Counted from the first letter of the stretch, positions 39,740 to 51,401 are shown. The stretch is 64,000 nucleotides of DNA from Pseudoalteromonas aurantia 208 (GCF_014858725.1 NZ_AQGV01000013.1:62001-126000); one strand, 5' to 3'. Notes: generated by a model from the sequence alone, not told the origin. Made by a program: numbers and translations.

Positions 39740-42406
39740 TTATGCGTAAAGTGGGTTAGTTTTTGTTGTATCGATATCAAACTTCTTAATCGCTTCAACA
39801 ACCACTGATGATTCAACTTTGCCTTGCTTAACAAGCTCTGTTAGCGCAGCAACCACAACGTAACCCGCGTTCACTTCAAAGTGACGACGTAAATTCTCAC
39901 GGCTATCTGAGCGACCGTAGCCATCAGTACCTAACACTTTGTAAGAAGTGCTTGGCATAAAGGCACGTACTTGCTCAGCGTAGTTTTTCATATAATCTGT
40001 TGCAGCAATGGCTGGTGAGTCACCTAGCACAGTGGCGATATATGGCACTTGCGCATCGTTTTGCGGGTTAAGCATGTTCAAACGTTCAACCGCTTGACCA
40101 TCTCGCGCTAACTCATTGAATGAGGTTACCGAGTAAACATCAGAAGCAACACCGTACTCTTCACTAAGAATAACAGCCGCTTTACGTACTTCGTTTAAGA
40201 TAGTGCCTGAACCCAGTAACTGAACATGGGCTTTTTCACCCGTGTTAGATTCTAGCTTGTAGATACCCTTACGAATACCTTCTTCAGCACCTTCAGGCAT
40301 TGCTGGCTGATGATAGTTCTCGTTCATTAGCGTCAAGTAGTAGAACACGTTTTCTTGCTCAGGACCGTACATACGACGAATACCATCTTGCATAATTACC
40401 GCAACTTCGTAACCGAATGTTGGGTCATAAGAAATACAGTTAGGAACCGTTGCTGCTTGAATATGACTGTGGCCATCTTCATGCTGTAAGCCTTCACCGT
40501 TTAGTGTTGTACGACCCGCTGTCGCGCCTAATAAGAAGCCACGAGCTTGCTGATCGCCCGCCATCCATGCCATATCACCAACACGTTGGAAACCGAACAT
40601 TGAGTAATAGATATAGAATGGGATCATCGGTAAATCACTGGTGCTATAAGACGTAGCAGCAGCAACCCATGAAGACATAGCACCTAGCTCATTGATACCT
40701 TCTTGCAATACCTGACCTGAAGTTTCTTCTTTGTAGTAAGAAACAATATCACGGTCTTGCGGCGTATAGTTTTGACCATGCGGGTTATAAATACCGATTT
40801 GACGGAATAAACCTTCCATACCAAACGTACGTGCTTCATCGGCAATAATTGGCACGATGTTTTTGCCAATACCCTTGTCTTTCAGTAATACATTAAGCGC
40901 ACGAACAAATGCCATTGTGGTAGAAATGTCACGCTTTTGCTCTTGTAATAATGGCGCAAACGCATCAACTTCAGGTAGTGTCAGAGCTTGTGTAAAATTA
41001 GGTAAACGCTGCGGAGTATAACCGTGTAGCGCTTTACGACGAGCATGAAGGTACTCATATTCTTTCGAGCCTTCTTCTACCGTTAAATACGGTAAATCTT
41101 TAAGCTGTTCGTCAGTCACCAAGTCCTCTAGTCCTAGACGTGAACGTAAATGCTCAACGTGCGTTAGGTCCATTTTCTTAACTTGGTGTGCAATGTTTTT
41201 ACCTTCTGCCGCTTCACCCATGCCATAACCTTTCACAGTTTTAGCTAGGATAACGGTTGGACGGCCTTTTTCGTCTTGTGCCGCTTTAAAAGCTGCAAAC
41301 AATTTAGATGGCTCGTGTCCACCACGTTTCAGGGCAAAAATTTCGTCATCTGTCATATCAGCAACCAACGCTGCTGTTTCAGGGTAACGACCAAAGAAAT
41401 GCTCACGTACGTACGCGCCATTCTTTGCTTTGTAAGTTTGATAGTCACCGTCGATAGTTTCATTCATCAACTCTAGTAACTTACCAGTTGTGTCTTTAGC
41501 CAGTAGCTTATCCCAACCTGACCCCCACACAACCTTGATCACATTCCAGCCAGCACCTTTAAATAGGCCCTCTAGTTCTTGAATGATTTTACCGTTACCC
41601 ATTACTGGCCCATCAAGGCGCTGTAGGTTACAGTTGATCAAGTAACACAGGTTGTCTAGCTTCTCACGCGCAGCAAACGAGATTGCGCCACGTGATTCTG
41701 GCTCATCCATTTCGCCATCACCCAAGAACGCATATACACGCTGTGCTGAGGTATCTTTCATACCACGACCATCAAGGTACTTTAAGAAACGCGCTTGATA
41801 AATTGATGCAATTGGGCCAAGACCCATAGATACCGTTGGGAACTGCCAGAATTCAGGCATCAGCTTAGGGTGAGGGTATGAAGAAATACCCTTTCCATCC
41901 ACTTCTTGACGGAAGTTATCTAGCTGCTCTGCGGTTAAACGACCTTCAAGGAAAGCGCGCGCATAAATACCTGGTGAAATATGGCCTTGGTAATAAACTA
42001 AATCACCGCCATCTACTTCATTTGGTGCACGGAAGAAATGGTTAAAACACATTTCATAAAATGCTGCCGACGACTGGTAAGACGCCATATGTCCGCCAAG
42101 CTCAAGATCTTTCTTTGACGCACGTAATACGATCATAATCGCATTCCAACGAACGATAGAGCGAATACGACGTTCAATGTTTACATCGCCCGGGTAAGCT
42201 GGCTCTTTATCAGCTGGAATTGTGTTTACATAGTTAGTCGTGATGCCAGTTGGCATATCAACGCCATCAAGACGTGCTTGCTCTAATACTTGCTCTAGCA
42301 AGAACTGAGCGCGCTCTACACCTTCTTCTTTTACTACCGACTCAAGCGCTTGCAACCACTCTTTGGTTTCTAACGCGTCTACGTCAAATTTATTGACTTC
42401 AGACAT
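39740..42406 (-). CDS. aceE: Pyruvate dehydrogenase E1 component (homodimeric)
   Basis: 888 residues, the usual size for the homodimeric E1 of gammaproteobacteria. The thiamine diphosphate motif is [36 protein letters not shown] sequence, with key residues [10 protein letters not shown] at the start and the Mg-binding Asn at the end. It lies 62 bp downstream of pdhR and 11 bp upstream of aceF in one operon. Likely repressed by PdhR when pyruvate is low. Confidence 0.97.
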   Translation of the reverse strand: MSEVNKFDVDALETKEWLQALESVVKEEGVERAQFLLEQVLEQARLDGVDMPTGITTNYVNTIPADKEPAYPGDVNIERRIRSIVRWNAIMIVLRASKKDLELGGHMASYQSSAAFYEMCFNHFFRAPNEVDGGDLVYYQGHISPGIYARAFLEGRLTAEQLDNFRQEVDGKGISSYPHPKLMPEFWQFPTVSMGLGPIASIYQARFLKYLDGRGMKDTSAQRVYAFLGDGEMDEPESRGAISFAAREKLDNLCYLINCNLQRLDGPVMGNGKIIQELEGLFKGAGWNVIKVVWGSGWDKLLAKDTTGKLLELMNETIDGDYQTYKAKNGAYVREHFFGRYPETAALVADMTDDEIFALKRGGHEPSKLFAAFKAAQDEKGRPTVILAKTVKGYGMGEAAEGKNIAHQVKKMDLTHVEHLRSRLGLEDLVTDEQLKDLPYLTVEEGSKEYEYLHARRKALHGYTPQRLPNFTQALTLPEVDAFAPLLQEQKRDISTTMAFVRALNVLLKDKGIGKNIVPIIADEARTFGMEGLFRQIGIYNPHGQNYTPQDRDIVSYYKEETSGQVLQEGINELGAMSSWVAAATSYSTSDLPMIPFYIYYSMFGFQRVGDMAWMAGDQQARGFLLGATAGRTTLNGEGLQHEDGHSHIQAATVPNCISYDPTFGYEVAVIMQDGIRRMYGPEQENVFYYLTLMNENYHQPAMPEGAEEGIRKGIYKLESNTGEKAHVQLLGSGTILNEVRKAAVILSEEYGVASDVYSVTSFNELARDGQAVERLNMLNPQNDAQVPYIATVLGDSPAIAATDYMKNYAEQVRAFMPSTSYKVLGTDGYGRSDSRENLRRHFEVNAGYVVVAALTELVKQGKVESSVVVEAIKKFDIDTTKTNPLYA

Positions 42407-42468
42407 ATGGAGTGTTCCTTATGTTTAAAATACGAATTTATTTATTCAGTTTTAACAAACCAACTTAA

Positions 42469-43218
42469 TTACTGTTGCTTGGTCCGTCTTAGGCTTCGCT
42501 CTATTCGAGAGCGCTCTTTACCTGCTTGTAATAAGGCTTCTTCAATGAACGCCAAGTGTGCATTACTCGCTAACCGCGCTTGCTCTGGATTACCATTGAT
42601 CACGGCATCCATTAATACTTTACGATGTTCAGCTAGCTGCTCACTGACATCTGACTTTTGTACTAGAACCGTTAAGTTCTGTAATACATTTTGTTCCAAT
42701 AACGTTTGCATTCCGCGCATTAAGTGCAGTAACACCACATTATGTGACGCTTCTGCTACGGTAAAATGAAATGTGTTAATCGCGGCAGCTGTTTGTGCTA
42801 AATCACCTTGAACAGAGGCAATACTATCAAAACTATGTTGTACTTTTTCAAAGTCAGTGCCTGTACCACGTAATGCGGCATAATAAGCAGCAATACCTTC
42901 CAGCGCATGACGAAACTCAAGCAAATCAAATTGAGATTCAGGGTGTTTACTGATCAAATCAAATAAAGGATCAGTAAGCCCTTCTTCTAATTGGTTCTTT
43001 ACATACGTTCCGCCACCTTGACGCCGTGTAACCAGTCCTTTCGCTTCTAGCTTTTGAATCGCTTCTCGTAATGAAGGGCGAGACACATCAAACTGTTTGG
43101 CAAGCTCTCTTTCTGGCGGCAACTTAGCACCCGGCATCAATGACCCTTCTAAGATCATGTTTTCGAGTTGTTCCAAAATAACATCTGATAACTTAGCTGC
43201 TTTTATCTTTAAAGACAT
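42469..43218 (-). CDS. pdhR: Pyruvate dehydrogenase complex repressor PdhR
   Basis: A 249-residue GntR/FadR-family regulator. N-terminal winged helix with SLMPGAKLPPERELAKQFDV and SRPSLREAIQKLEAKGLV; C-terminal FCD ligand domain that binds pyruvate in relatives. First gene of the pdhR-aceEF-lpdA operon. A consensus PdhR operator lies 77 bp upstream, indicating autoregulation. Confidence 0.94.
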   Translation of the reverse strand: MSLKIKAAKLSDVILEQLENMILEGSLMPGAKLPPERELAKQFDVSRPSLREAIQKLEAKGLVTRRQGGGTYVKNQLEEGLTDPLFDLISKHPESQFDLLEFRHALEGIAAYYAALRGTGTDFEKVQHSFDSIASVQGDLAQTAAAINTFHFTVAEASHNVVLLHLMRGMQTLLEQNVLQNLTVLVQKSDVSEQLAEHRKVLMDAVINGNPEQARLASNAHLAFIEEALLQAGKERSRIERSLRRTKQQ

Positions 43219-43294
43219 TAATCAATCGCCGAATTTAGGTGTATTGCCAACCGCTGAAACCATCAGTAAGTTGGAGTATTAAAACCAAAAGGTA

Positions 43295-43311
43295 AATTGG
43301 TCATACCAAAT
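43295..43311. promoter_or_regulatory. PdhR operator upstream of pdhR
   Basis: AATTGGTCATACCAAAT fits the PdhR consensus AATTGGT-N3-ACCAATT at all but the last positions. It lies in the 353-bp gap 43219-43571, which otherwise is AT-rich and shows no gene. Confidence 0.8.
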
Positions 43312-43571
43312 TTGGACAATACGGTATCAAAATCAAGCTGTACTGTCAAAAATCTGCGGATTATTGCCTTAGACAAGCACAAACTAGAGTCTAAACTTTA
43401 TACAAAAATATGCATTTGAGAAGTGATATAAAAAAGGTCTGACCAGTTAGTCATTTTAAAATTAATATGTCAGTCATTCAAACTATTTTGTTTTTCCCTA
43501 CGTACCTTTTTGTAATAAGCGCTCTTATAAACAATAATTAAGTCAAGATCTGAAGTCACTAGAGGTGTTAC

Positions 43572-44045
43572 ATGTCAATGGCCGTCGTCGGTGGGATTGT
43601 ATTTTCAGTCTTTTTAATGATTCTACTTTTCGTCAGAGGTGAAAACATTAAACGAGATCTTAAAAGAGCCAACGCTAAATTAGAATCTACCAGTCGCCAA
43701 AAAACACATCTTGGTGGTATTGTTATGGAACTGGCAAAAGAAGAGCAGTTAATGCTCAAAGAGCGTATGGCTAAAGTCCAGAAAGATAGCTCCCCAAACG
43801 AGCGTTTTGTGGTCTGTACCAGTCTATTAATCGACGCCAGTGATTCCGTGATCAGCGATGCAGCATTAGATAATCGCACCGTCAGAAAAGCGTTCGAATA
43901 CTACATTTCTAATTTTTCAGATGTCCCTTACACTGAATTTAAAGCCGTTATATTGCAAGATCAAAAACGAAAACAGCTATGGGCAGGAGACAATATTCAC
44001 GCTTATTTAGAACTGTGCAAAAGCTGTATTGCCGCCATTGAATAA
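43572..44045 (+). CDS. Membrane-anchored coiled-coil protein, unknown function
   Basis: 157 residues, not recognised. One N-terminal membrane helix (about 4-22, VVGGIVFSVFLMILLFV) is followed by a charged, coiled-coil-prone stretch (about 24-75, rich in Lys and Glu) and a soluble C-terminal domain with VCTSLLIDASDSVISDAALDN. The topology suggests a cytoplasmic domain tethered to the inner membrane. SD AGAGGTG upstream. It is monocistronic between pdhR and ibpA, with no functional context. Confidence 0.75.
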   Translation: MSMAVVGGIVFSVFLMILLFVRGENIKRDLKRANAKLESTSRQKTHLGGIVMELAKEEQLMLKERMAKVQKDSSPNERFVVCTSLLIDASDSVISDAALDNRTVRKAFEYYISNFSDVPYTEFKAVILQDQKRKQLWAGDNIHAYLELCKSCIAAIE

Positions 44046-44084
44046 AGTGTAAAGCAGAAAAATAAAATAAAATCACCTACCCTC

Positions 44085-44113
44085 CTTGAAAAAATATCTT
44101 CTTGTCCATACAT
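44085..44113 (+). promoter_or_regulatory. Heat-shock (sigma-32) promoter of ibpA
   Basis: CTTGAAA at 44085-44091 and CCATACAT at 44106-44113 with a 14-nt spacer resemble the sigma-32 consensus CTTGAAA...CCCCATnT. It gives a leader of about 110 nt before ibpA. Confidence 0.6.
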
Positions 44114-44119
44114 CATATT

Positions 44120-44229
44120 TAGGACGCCGAAAGGGTCCTAGAACGAAATTAACCATATGTTTATATTGGTGTTTATTGCTTTATAAAAAGAATAAACATC
44201 ACCATTAATCGCTTTATGAGGATTCAAAT
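44120..44229 (+). promoter_or_regulatory. Possible ROSE-like RNA thermometer in the ibpA leader
   Basis: The leader has a strong hairpin TAGGAC..GTCCTA (44120-44140, GAAA loop) and an AU-rich imperfect hairpin GGTG-TTTATT/AATAAAC-CACC (about 44166-44205). TCGCT (44209-44213) lies just before the Shine-Dalgarno AGGA (44219-44222). A U-Y-GCU anti-SD beside AGGA in a multi-hairpin leader of a small heat-shock gene is the ROSE pattern. Folding was judged by eye only. Confidence 0.5.
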
Positions 44230-44676
44230 ATGCGAACAATCGACTTAACACCACTACACCGTTCATTCATTGGTTTTGACCATTTATCATCGTTAATGGA
44301 TGCAGCACAGCGTAACAGTGAAAAACAACCCAGTTACCCTCCATACAACATAGAAGCATTAGATAACGACCGGTATCAAATTACCATGGCTGTCGCTGGT
44401 TTCAGCGATGCTGAACTGTCCATTGAGTCAGAAAACAATACCCTTGTCGTCAAAGGTGAAAAACTCAGCAAAGATGAAAAGACTGAACGTACATTCATTC
44501 ATCAAGGTATTGCAGAACGTAACTTCGAACGGAAGTTTCAATTAGGTGACCATGTTAGAATACTCAGTGCTGAATTAGACAATGGCCTATTGCTTATCGA
44601 TTTACAGCGAGAAGTGCCTGAAGCACTTAAACCCAGAAAAATAGCGATTAGTTCTGGTAACTTATTGAAAAATTAA
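44230..44676 (+). CDS. ibpA: Small heat-shock protein (Hsp20/IbpA)
   Basis: A 148-residue alpha-crystallin-domain chaperone that binds unfolding proteins and hands them to DnaK/ClpB. The alpha-crystallin domain (about 35-130) starts YNIEALDNDRYQITMAVAGF, and the tail has the conserved I-x-I-type motif KIAIS. The upstream leader fits heat control by sigma-32 and an RNA thermometer. Single copy here; the ibpB duplicate of E. coli is absent from the window. Confidence 0.92.
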   Translation: MRTIDLTPLHRSFIGFDHLSSLMDAAQRNSEKQPSYPPYNIEALDNDRYQITMAVAGFSDAELSIESENNTLVVKGEKLSKDEKTERTFIHQGIAERNFERKFQLGDHVRILSAELDNGLLLIDLQREVPEALKPRKIAISSGNLLKN

Positions 44677-44765
44677 CTCGCTAAGACATTTTCCTTTCAT
44701 ATTGTTAGTCCGAAATCAGCCATATCACATGGCTGATTTTACGTATTTATCAAATCTAAAAATCG

Positions 44766-45791
44766 TTACTGTGCAGGTATGCTGAGTATATAAAGCACCT
44801 GTAATAATGATCCCTGACAAATAGCCGCATCCGCTTGAGAAACAACTTTGGGTTTTCCATGGACTGCGATACCGGTTCCCGCTTCAGCCATCATTAATAA
44901 GTCGTTAGCACCGTCACCTATTGCCACTGTTTGTGCTTTAGGTAAGCCCAATTGCAACCGCAAGTGAGATAATATTGCTGCTTTACTTTGTGCATCAACC
45001 ACCTGCCCAAGTACTTTACCAGTTAACTTATTATTTGCTATTTCCAACTCATTGGCATAATACTCATCCAACTGAAGTGGTTTTTGTAACGCTTGTGCAA
45101 ACCACGAAAAGCCACCTGATGCAATGACCAAATGCCAACCATTGCTTTTTAAGTGATGGCATAGTGCTTGGATCCCCTCCATCAATGGTAAGTCGTCCTT
45201 TAATGCTTGAATAAGAGACAGCTCCACCCCTTCAAGCTTAGCCACCCGCTGGTTTAAACTGTCATTAAAGGCCAGTTTGCCAGCCATAGCCTGTGCTGTT
45301 ATATGAGCTACTTCTTCATAAACCCCAGCTAACCGTGCTATCTCGTCAATGCATTCAACTTTTATCGCTGTTGAATCCATATCCATCACCAATAATCCTG
45401 GCTGTTGGTTATTGGCTGGATTCATAATACATGCAGCTTGCAACTGTTGATCAGCGCCGATACGCCTCAAACCAGCTCGAAAATCATGCAGTGTTGCTTC
45501 CGTCATTTCAACGTCACTGTAAAGCGCCAACGCACTCTCTAATTCCTCATCAGGCTGATAAAGGCAGACAGATTGCACCTTAACGTTATGCTGGTGTGCA
45601 AAGGTCAATACCGTCACTAAGCTTATTGCGCTTAACTCGTCGCCAAATAGCGTGATAAACAACCCGTTATGCCGTGAAGGTATTTTTTGACTCTCGATCA
45701 ATTGGGCATTTTCAACTTGATACCATTTTGCTAAGGTGAGTACTTGTGACAATGGTTTTTCACTAAGGTGAGTAAGGCTGACGGTTGACAT
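44766..45791 (-). CDS. serB: Phosphoserine phosphatase SerB
   Basis: Last step of serine biosynthesis. The 341-residue HAD-family enzyme has the nucleophile Asp in LLVMDMDSTAIKVECIDEIA and the motif IAIGDGANDLLMMAEAG, with an N-terminal ACT-like regulatory region (about 1-110). It is divergent from ytjB (74-bp gap), the conserved serB-smp arrangement. Confidence 0.94.
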   Translation of the reverse strand: MSTVSLTHLSEKPLSQVLTLAKWYQVENAQLIESQKIPSRHNGLFITLFGDELSAISLVTVLTFAHQHNVKVQSVCLYQPDEELESALALYSDVEMTEATLHDFRAGLRRIGADQQLQAACIMNPANNQQPGLLVMDMDSTAIKVECIDEIARLAGVYEEVAHITAQAMAGKLAFNDSLNQRVAKLEGVELSLIQALKDDLPLMEGIQALCHHLKSNGWHLVIASGGFSWFAQALQKPLQLDEYYANELEIANNKLTGKVLGQVVDAQSKAAILSHLRLQLGLPKAQTVAIGDGANDLLMMAEAGTGIAVHGKPKVVSQADAAICQGSLLQVLYILSIPAQ

Positions 45792-45865
45792 GTTTGGCTC
45801 CTAAGTAACTTGCAGACCCTTTTTACCATCTAAGGTGTAACCTGTCAGCAAACATCAGGGGCACT

Positions 45866-46486
45866 ATGAAAAATACACAAGCTATTGAATTATTAAAGTC
45901 ATCCACAGGTAGACGGTTGGTACGTCTATTAATTGCGGCTGCATGTTTTCTCTTGTTAACGCACATTGCATTTACAACAAGCTTTGAATCACATCAACTC
46001 TTGCATAAACAAGCCGATAATACCGCTAGGAGCCTTACCGCACAATTGGCACTCAATGCTGCACAGCCCCTCAAACGAAACGATTTACCAGCACTAAGAC
46101 AATTGGCTAACCACCTTGCCAGCGATCCATTTGTCATGGGGGTAAGCATATACAATCAACAAGGTAAGTTGAAAATTAGTAATGATGGTTTCACTCCGCG
46201 ACAACCCCTCAATGCACTGCCAAGCGCACTGCCAGGAATAAGCAAAATAAAAACCCCCATTGTAGTGCAAGTCATAGATAATGAAAAAACACCGATAGGC
46301 TTCGTTAACACCGTCTATCTCACTGAATCAGCAATGAGCCAAAGCCACCAGCACTTTCATGAACTGGGCCGTATGGTACTTTTAATGTTAGTGATCACCG
46401 GAGTTTTCACTTGGCAAATTGGCAGAGCGCTAAAGCGCTGGGAAGTAAAGCGTCAAATTCGAAAAAGTGTGCAGGACGAATCATAA
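45866..46486 (+). CDS. ytjB: YtjB/SMP-family membrane protein
   Basis: 206 residues with membrane helices at about 20-42 and 172-190, bracketing a periplasmic domain (about 45-168). This matches the SMP/YtjB family found next to serB in gammaproteobacteria (recalled as a virulence-associated or AhpA-like family; no enzymatic role is established). The 3' end overlaps the convergent tatD gene by 34 bp. Confidence 0.8.
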   Translation: MKNTQAIELLKSSTGRRLVRLLIAAACFLLLTHIAFTTSFESHQLLHKQADNTARSLTAQLALNAAQPLKRNDLPALRQLANHLASDPFVMGVSIYNQQGKLKISNDGFTPRQPLNALPSALPGISKIKTPIVVQVIDNEKTPIGFVNTVYLTESAMSQSHQHFHELGRMVLLMLVITGVFTWQIGRALKRWEVKRQIRKSVQDES

Positions 46487-47217
46487 AGCTGCTGCGCTAT
46501 GTCACTCGGCGTTTCATGACGCAATTGACATAAATATTTAAACACATCTACCACTCGCTCAGGCAAATTAATTTGCCCTTGATGGCCAAACAAAGGCATT
46601 GAAGGGGAGTCTGTTTCTAATAAGAGGTGCTGCAAAGCAACAGTCGCAAATACTGCTTTGGTTTTATTGGCTCGCTCGTAACTAATAGTCCCACCAACAC
46701 CTAACTTAAATCCTTTCGCAATATAATAATTTGCTTGTTGCAGTGACCCAGAAAAAGCATGGATCACGCCACCGTATAAAGGCGGCGTTTGCTTAAATGC
46801 TTGTGCTATATAATGGTGGCTTTGTCGATGATGAATGATCAATGGCAGCTTGAGTGCATTTGCAAGTTGAATATGCTGTTGAAACAAGCTTTGCTGATAC
46901 GTTAATTGTTCACAAGTTGCATCAATACCGCATTCCCCAATCGCAACCAAATCTCCCTGATGTTCATGGGCATATTGCGCTAAGGCGTCAAAGTGGTGCG
47001 ACTGATGTTGTGTAATAAAATAAGGGTGCAACCCTACAGCAATATAACACCCTGCATGTTCTTGCTTGAAGGTAAGTAATTTCTGGCTTTGCGCTAAAGA
47101 TACGCCAGGGATCACAAAACCACAAACACCAACAGCATTGGCATTAGTAATATACCGCGCTAAATCTGAGGATAACTCTGGAAAATCTAAGTGGCAGTGA
47201 CTATCGATAAAGCGCAT
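46453..47217 (-). CDS. TatD-family metal-dependent hydrolase
   Basis: A 254-residue TIM-barrel metallo-hydrolase. Metal ligands are visible in FIDSHCHLDF (HxH), AIGECGID (Glu), and the later His and Asp in VIHAFSGS and LLETDSPSMP. TatD proteins are DNases/exonucleases, some with roles in oxidative DNA repair; which paralogue (TatD, YcfH or YjjV) this is cannot be decided by eye. It follows pdxH in the same direction. Confidence 0.88.
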   Translation of the reverse strand: MRFIDSHCHLDFPELSSDLARYITNANAVGVCGFVIPGVSLAQSQKLLTFKQEHAGCYIAVGLHPYFITQHQSHHFDALAQYAHEHQGDLVAIGECGIDATCEQLTYQQSLFQQHIQLANALKLPLIIHHRQSHHYIAQAFKQTPPLYGGVIHAFSGSLQQANYYIAKGFKLGVGGTISYERANKTKAVFATVALQHLLLETDSPSMPLFGHQGQINLPERVVDVFKYLCQLRHETPSDIAQQLYDSSCTLFRI

Positions 47218-47235
47218 ATTACCTCCTTATTACGC

Positions 47236-47877
47236 TTAAGGATTCAATCGTTCAATTTTCCACGAGCCAGCGGATTGTTTAACATACATAAAGCGATCAT
47301 GTAAACGATGGTCTCCACCTTGCCAAAACTCTATTTTAGTTGGTTCTACACAGTACCCCCCCCAAAAATCTGGCAAGGGAATTTCACCTTTCGAAAATTT
47401 CGCTTTCATTGCCTGGAACGTTTCCATCAGCACTTTGCGTGATGATACAGGTCGCGATTGTTGAGAAGCCCAAGCAGCCAATTGGCTTTCTTCAGGACGC
47501 GACAAAAAATACTTTGCAACCGCGGCCGTTGAAAGCGGCTTTGTTTCTCCATAGACAATGACTTGACGTTCAATTGCATGCCACGGGAAGTGTAAACTAA
47601 TCTTATTATTACCTTGTAACTCTTGCGCTTTACGTGAGCCCGTATTGGTAAAAAATACAAAACCTTGTTCATCTAAATGCTTTAACAATACAATACGCTG
47701 TGATGGCTGCCCAGTGTCATCAACCGTCGCCACTACCATTGCCGTAGGATCGCTAAATTCTGCATCGACAGCTTGTTGTAGCCAAATTTCAAATTGCGTT
47801 ATAGGATCATCAGCCAGCATCTCGCGACGCAGCCCACCTTTGCTATATTCACGACGAATATCTTCAAGCTTCATCAT
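47236..47877 (-). CDS. pdxH: Pyridoxamine/pyridoxine 5'-phosphate oxidase
   Basis: FMN-dependent final step of pyridoxal phosphate synthesis and salvage. The 213-residue protein has the FMN-binding segment [31 protein letters not shown], and the C-terminal signature [22 protein letters not shown], in line with E. coli PdxH (218 residues). The stop lies 18 bp from the tatD start. Confidence 0.95.
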   Translation of the reverse strand: MMKLEDIRREYSKGGLRREMLADDPITQFEIWLQQAVDAEFSDPTAMVVATVDDTGQPSQRIVLLKHLDEQGFVFFTNTGSRKAQELQGNNKISLHFPWHAIERQVIVYGETKPLSTAAVAKYFLSRPEESQLAAWASQQSRPVSSRKVLMETFQAMKAKFSKGEIPLPDFWGGYCVEPTKIEFWQGGDHRLHDRFMYVKQSAGSWKIERLNP

Positions 47878-47886
47878 CTTTCCTTA

Positions 47887-47923
47887 CAAAAAAACCGCAC
47901 CAACTACGTTGAAATGCGGCTTT
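47887..47923 (-). terminator. argS intrinsic terminator
   Basis: Stem AACCGCA/TGCGGCTT (one G-T pair) with a 15-nt loop, ending on the minus strand in seven T residues. It lies 43 bp past the argS stop and 10 bp before pdxH. Confidence 0.7.
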
Positions 47924-47966
47924 AATTATTCGTTTCAGGGTGTATCCCAATGCCAACAAATGTAAA

Positions 47967-49709
47967 TTACATTTGTTCCATAACTTCAATACCCAATAAA
48001 TCTAAGCCTGTACGTAAAGTATCTGCCACTAAGTTACATAGTACTAAACGGCTATCTCGTACATCTGCTGCCACATCATCTTTTAAGATTGGACACGCTT
48101 CATAGAACGTCATATACAAACTAGCCAATTCATACAAGTAACCACACAATACGTGCGGCGTGGCCTCACTGATCATCAGATCTAATACTTCTTCAAGCTG
48201 TAACAACTTAATTGCCAGCGCTTTTTCTTGTGGCTGCTCAATATTAATCGATGCAGTTAATGCGTTGCTATCAATATTGGCTTTACGGAAAATACTCCGA
48301 ACGCGTGTATAAGCGTATTGTAAGTACGGTGCCGTAGCGCCTTCAAAGCTCAGCATACTATCCCAATTAAAGATGTAATCACTGGTACGATGCTTTGACA
48401 AATCTGCATATTTAACCGCGCCAATACCCACCTTACGGGCAATTTCACCACGCTCAGCATCAGTCAAACCAGACTCTCGGTCAGCCAACTTATCTGTCGC
48501 ACGGCTAATGGCTTCTTCAAGTAAATCAGCAAGCTTCACCGTGCCACCGGTACGCGTTTTAAATGGTTTGCCATCACTGCCCATCATAGTGCCAAACGGG
48601 CTAAATTCGTAGCTGGTCTCATCTCTTAAGAATCCAGCTTTACGTGCTGTTAATTCAACTTGGTTAAAGTGTAAACTTTGACGTGCGTCAACAAAAATCA
48701 AGATACGGTCTGCACCCAATTTATTTGAACGATAATCACAGGCTGCTAAGTCAGTGGTTGCATATAAGAAGCCCCCCCCAGACTTTTGTACAATAAATAC
48801 CGATGGCTCTCCATCTTTATTTGCTAACTCGTCTAAAAATACAACTTGTGCACCTTGGTCTTCAACCGCAATACTTTTCTCTTTTAGTAATGCAATCACG
48901 TTGCTCAGTTCACTGTTATAAGCACTTTCAGCCATGATGTCATCACGAGTTAATGTCACATTCAAACGCTGATACACTTCCTCTGAATGCTTCACTGATG
49001 TATCAATAAACAAAGTCCATAATTTCTGACAATGCGTATCACCACTTTGCAACTTTACAACATAATCACGGGCTTTATCAGCAAAGCCCTCTTCGTCATC
49101 AAAACGCTTTTTGGCATCACGATAAAATGTTTCTAAGTCAGCCAATGCCACAGACTCTAAATCCACACCTTGATTTAACAAGTCTTCCAAGTGTGCGATG
49201 AGCATACCAAACTGTGTACCCCAATCACCCATATGATTTTGACGCACTACCGTATCACCGCGAAACTCTAAAGCACGCACCACTGAATCACCAATGATGG
49301 TTGAGCGTAAATGTCCTACGTGCATCTCTTTCGCCAAATTAGGCGAAGAAAAGTCCACAACCACCTTCTGAGGCTGACTATGCTCAGCCACCGCTAGCTT
49401 GTCATCTTGGTTAGCCGCTTCCAAACTCTTTGATAAAAATTGCGGTTTCAAATGGATATTAATAAATCCAGGACCCGCTATTTCTGTTTTTTCGGCCAGC
49501 TCAGACACATCTAAATTATCAATGATTTTTTGTGCGAGCTCTCGAGGGTTGGTTTTTAGTGCCTTAGCTGCGCCCATTGCGCCATTAATTTGGTAATCAC
49601 CAAATTGTGGACGTGTGCTTTGCGTTACGGCTGGGTTCGAGCCCTCAGGAATGCCAGCTGCAACCATTGCTGCGTTCGCTTTTTCAATTAATATCGTTTT
49701 AATATTCAT
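47967..49709 (-). CDS. argS: Arginyl-tRNA synthetase
   Basis: A class I aminoacyl-tRNA synthetase of 580 residues. N-terminal Add-1 domain, HIGH-type motif HVGH in [17 protein letters not shown], and a C-terminal DALR anticodon-binding domain ([12 protein letters not shown]..). The start is set at ATG 49709 ([11 protein letters not shown]), with AGGA 6 nt upstream; a 17-codon in-frame extension is not expected. It is downstream of prfC. Confidence 0.96.
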   Translation of the reverse strand: MNIKTILIEKANAAMVAAGIPEGSNPAVTQSTRPQFGDYQINGAMGAAKALKTNPRELAQKIIDNLDVSELAEKTEIAGPGFINIHLKPQFLSKSLEAANQDDKLAVAEHSQPQKVVVDFSSPNLAKEMHVGHLRSTIIGDSVVRALEFRGDTVVRQNHMGDWGTQFGMLIAHLEDLLNQGVDLESVALADLETFYRDAKKRFDDEEGFADKARDYVVKLQSGDTHCQKLWTLFIDTSVKHSEEVYQRLNVTLTRDDIMAESAYNSELSNVIALLKEKSIAVEDQGAQVVFLDELANKDGEPSVFIVQKSGGGFLYATTDLAACDYRSNKLGADRILIFVDARQSLHFNQVELTARKAGFLRDETSYEFSPFGTMMGSDGKPFKTRTGGTVKLADLLEEAISRATDKLADRESGLTDAERGEIARKVGIGAVKYADLSKHRTSDYIFNWDSMLSFEGATAPYLQYAYTRVRSIFRKANIDSNALTASINIEQPQEKALAIKLLQLEEVLDLMISEATPHVLCGYLYELASLYMTFYEACPILKDDVAADVRDSRLVLCNLVADTLRTGLDLLGIEVMEQM

Positions 49710-49817
49710 TATTCGTCCTATTATGTGCTGCTTAGGAGCTTGCTCAACTACCCAGCACACTATAAATCTATCACGTAACTTACACGGTTAAAGCCATTTC
49801 ATTTGGCTTAGTGCCTA

Positions 49818-51401
49818 TTAATGTTCGCGTGTATGGTGAAACTCTACTTCGGGATAACGTTCCATAGACAAGTTTAGGTTCACACGACTAGGTGCAACGT
49901 AGGTTAAGTTATCACCGCCATCTAGCGCTAAATTCACTTCGCATTTACGTCTAAACTCTGCCAGCTTTTTCTCATCACTACAGTTTACCCAACGAGCCGT
50001 TTGAACGTTCACACTTTCATAAATTGCATCGACGTTATATTCTGCTTTTAAACGTGCTACAACCACATCAAACTGCAACACACCTACAGCACCCACAATC
50101 AGGTCATTGTTTGCCAATGGTCTAAACACCTGCACAGCGCCTTCTTCTGACAGTTGTACTAAGCCTTTCAGCAATTGTTTTTGCTTCAACGGGTCTTTTA
50201 GGCGAATGCGTCTGAAAAGTTCTGGCGCAAAATTTGGAATACCACTGAATTTAAGCTTTTCGCCTTGCGTAAAGGTATCGCCAATTTGAATCGTACCATG
50301 GTTATGTAAACCAATAATGTCGCCGGCATAAGCATCTTGCGCACGCTCACGGTCACCTGCCATAAAGGTCACTGCATCAGAAATACTGATCTGCTTACCC
50401 AAGCGAACGTGATTCATTTTCATACCTTGGCTATATTTACCCGATACAATACGCATAAATGCGATACGGTCGCGATGCTTTGGATCCATGTTCGCTTGAA
50501 TTTTAAATACAAACCCAGAGAAGTTGTCCTCGTCCGCTTTGACTTCGCGCTCTTCAGTTTGACGTGGCATAGGCGTTGGCGCCCATTCAGTTAAACCATC
50601 TAGCATATGATCCACACCAAAGTTACCTAGTGCAGTGCCAAAAAATACCGGAGTTAGCTCCCCTTTCAGAAACAACTCATGATCAAACTCATGTGATGCT
50701 CCTATCACCAACTCTAACTCTTCACGCAACTGCTCAACCAGCTCAGACCCTATTTCGGTATCAAGCTCAGGGTTATCTAACCCCTTAATAATACGTTTTT
50801 CTTGAATCGTATGACCTTGGCCTGTTTGATACAAAATCGTTTCGTCACGATGAATGTGATAAACCCCTTTGAACTCTTTACCACAGCCGATTGGCCAGCT
50901 TACTGGCGCACATGCAATATTTAACTCGGTCTCAACTTCGTCCAGTACTTCCATCGGATCGCGAATATCACGGTCAAGCTTGTTCATAAAAGTTACAATT
51001 GGTGTGTCACGTAAACGGGTTACTTCCATCAGCTTGCGAGTTCTGTCTTCGACCCCCTTTGCCGCATCGATAACCATCAAACACGAGTCTACCGCTGTTA
51101 ATGTACGATACGTATCTTCAGAGAAATCTTCATGTCCCGGAGTATCGAGTAAGTTTACAAGGGCATTATTGTAAGGGAACTGCATTACAGAGGTTGTAAC
51201 TGAAATACCACGCTCTTTTTCCATTTCCATCCAATCAGATTTAGCATGCTGGTTTGAACCTCGACCTTTTACAGTACCGGCTTTTTGCAACGCCTTTCCG
51301 AATAATAAAACTTTTTCAGTGATGGTGGTTTTACCCGCATCCGGGTGCGAGATAATAGCGAATGTACGTCGCTTTTGGGTTTCAGTAACTAAGTTTGACA
51401 T
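49818..51401 (-). CDS. prfC: Peptide chain release factor 3
   Basis: A GTPase that recycles RF1/RF2 after peptide release, 527 residues. G1 [14 protein letters not shown], switch 2 region [18 protein letters not shown] and G4 FMNKLDRD are all intact. It is the last housekeeping gene before the biosynthetic cluster, whose 3' end lies 133 bp upstream on the same strand. Confidence 0.97.
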   Translation of the reverse strand: MSNLVTETQKRRTFAIISHPDAGKTTITEKVLLFGKALQKAGTVKGRGSNQHAKSDWMEMEKERGISVTTSVMQFPYNNALVNLLDTPGHEDFSEDTYRTLTAVDSCLMVIDAAKGVEDRTRKLMEVTRLRDTPIVTFMNKLDRDIRDPMEVLDEVETELNIACAPVSWPIGCGKEFKGVYHIHRDETILYQTGQGHTIQEKRIIKGLDNPELDTEIGSELVEQLREELELVIGASHEFDHELFLKGELTPVFFGTALGNFGVDHMLDGLTEWAPTPMPRQTEEREVKADEDNFSGFVFKIQANMDPKHRDRIAFMRIVSGKYSQGMKMNHVRLGKQISISDAVTFMAGDRERAQDAYAGDIIGLHNHGTIQIGDTFTQGEKLKFSGIPNFAPELFRRIRLKDPLKQKQLLKGLVQLSEEGAVQVFRPLANNDLIVGAVGVLQFDVVVARLKAEYNVDAIYESVNVQTARWVNCSDEKKLAEFRRKCEVNLALDGGDNLTYVAPSRVNLNLSMERYPEVEFHHTREH

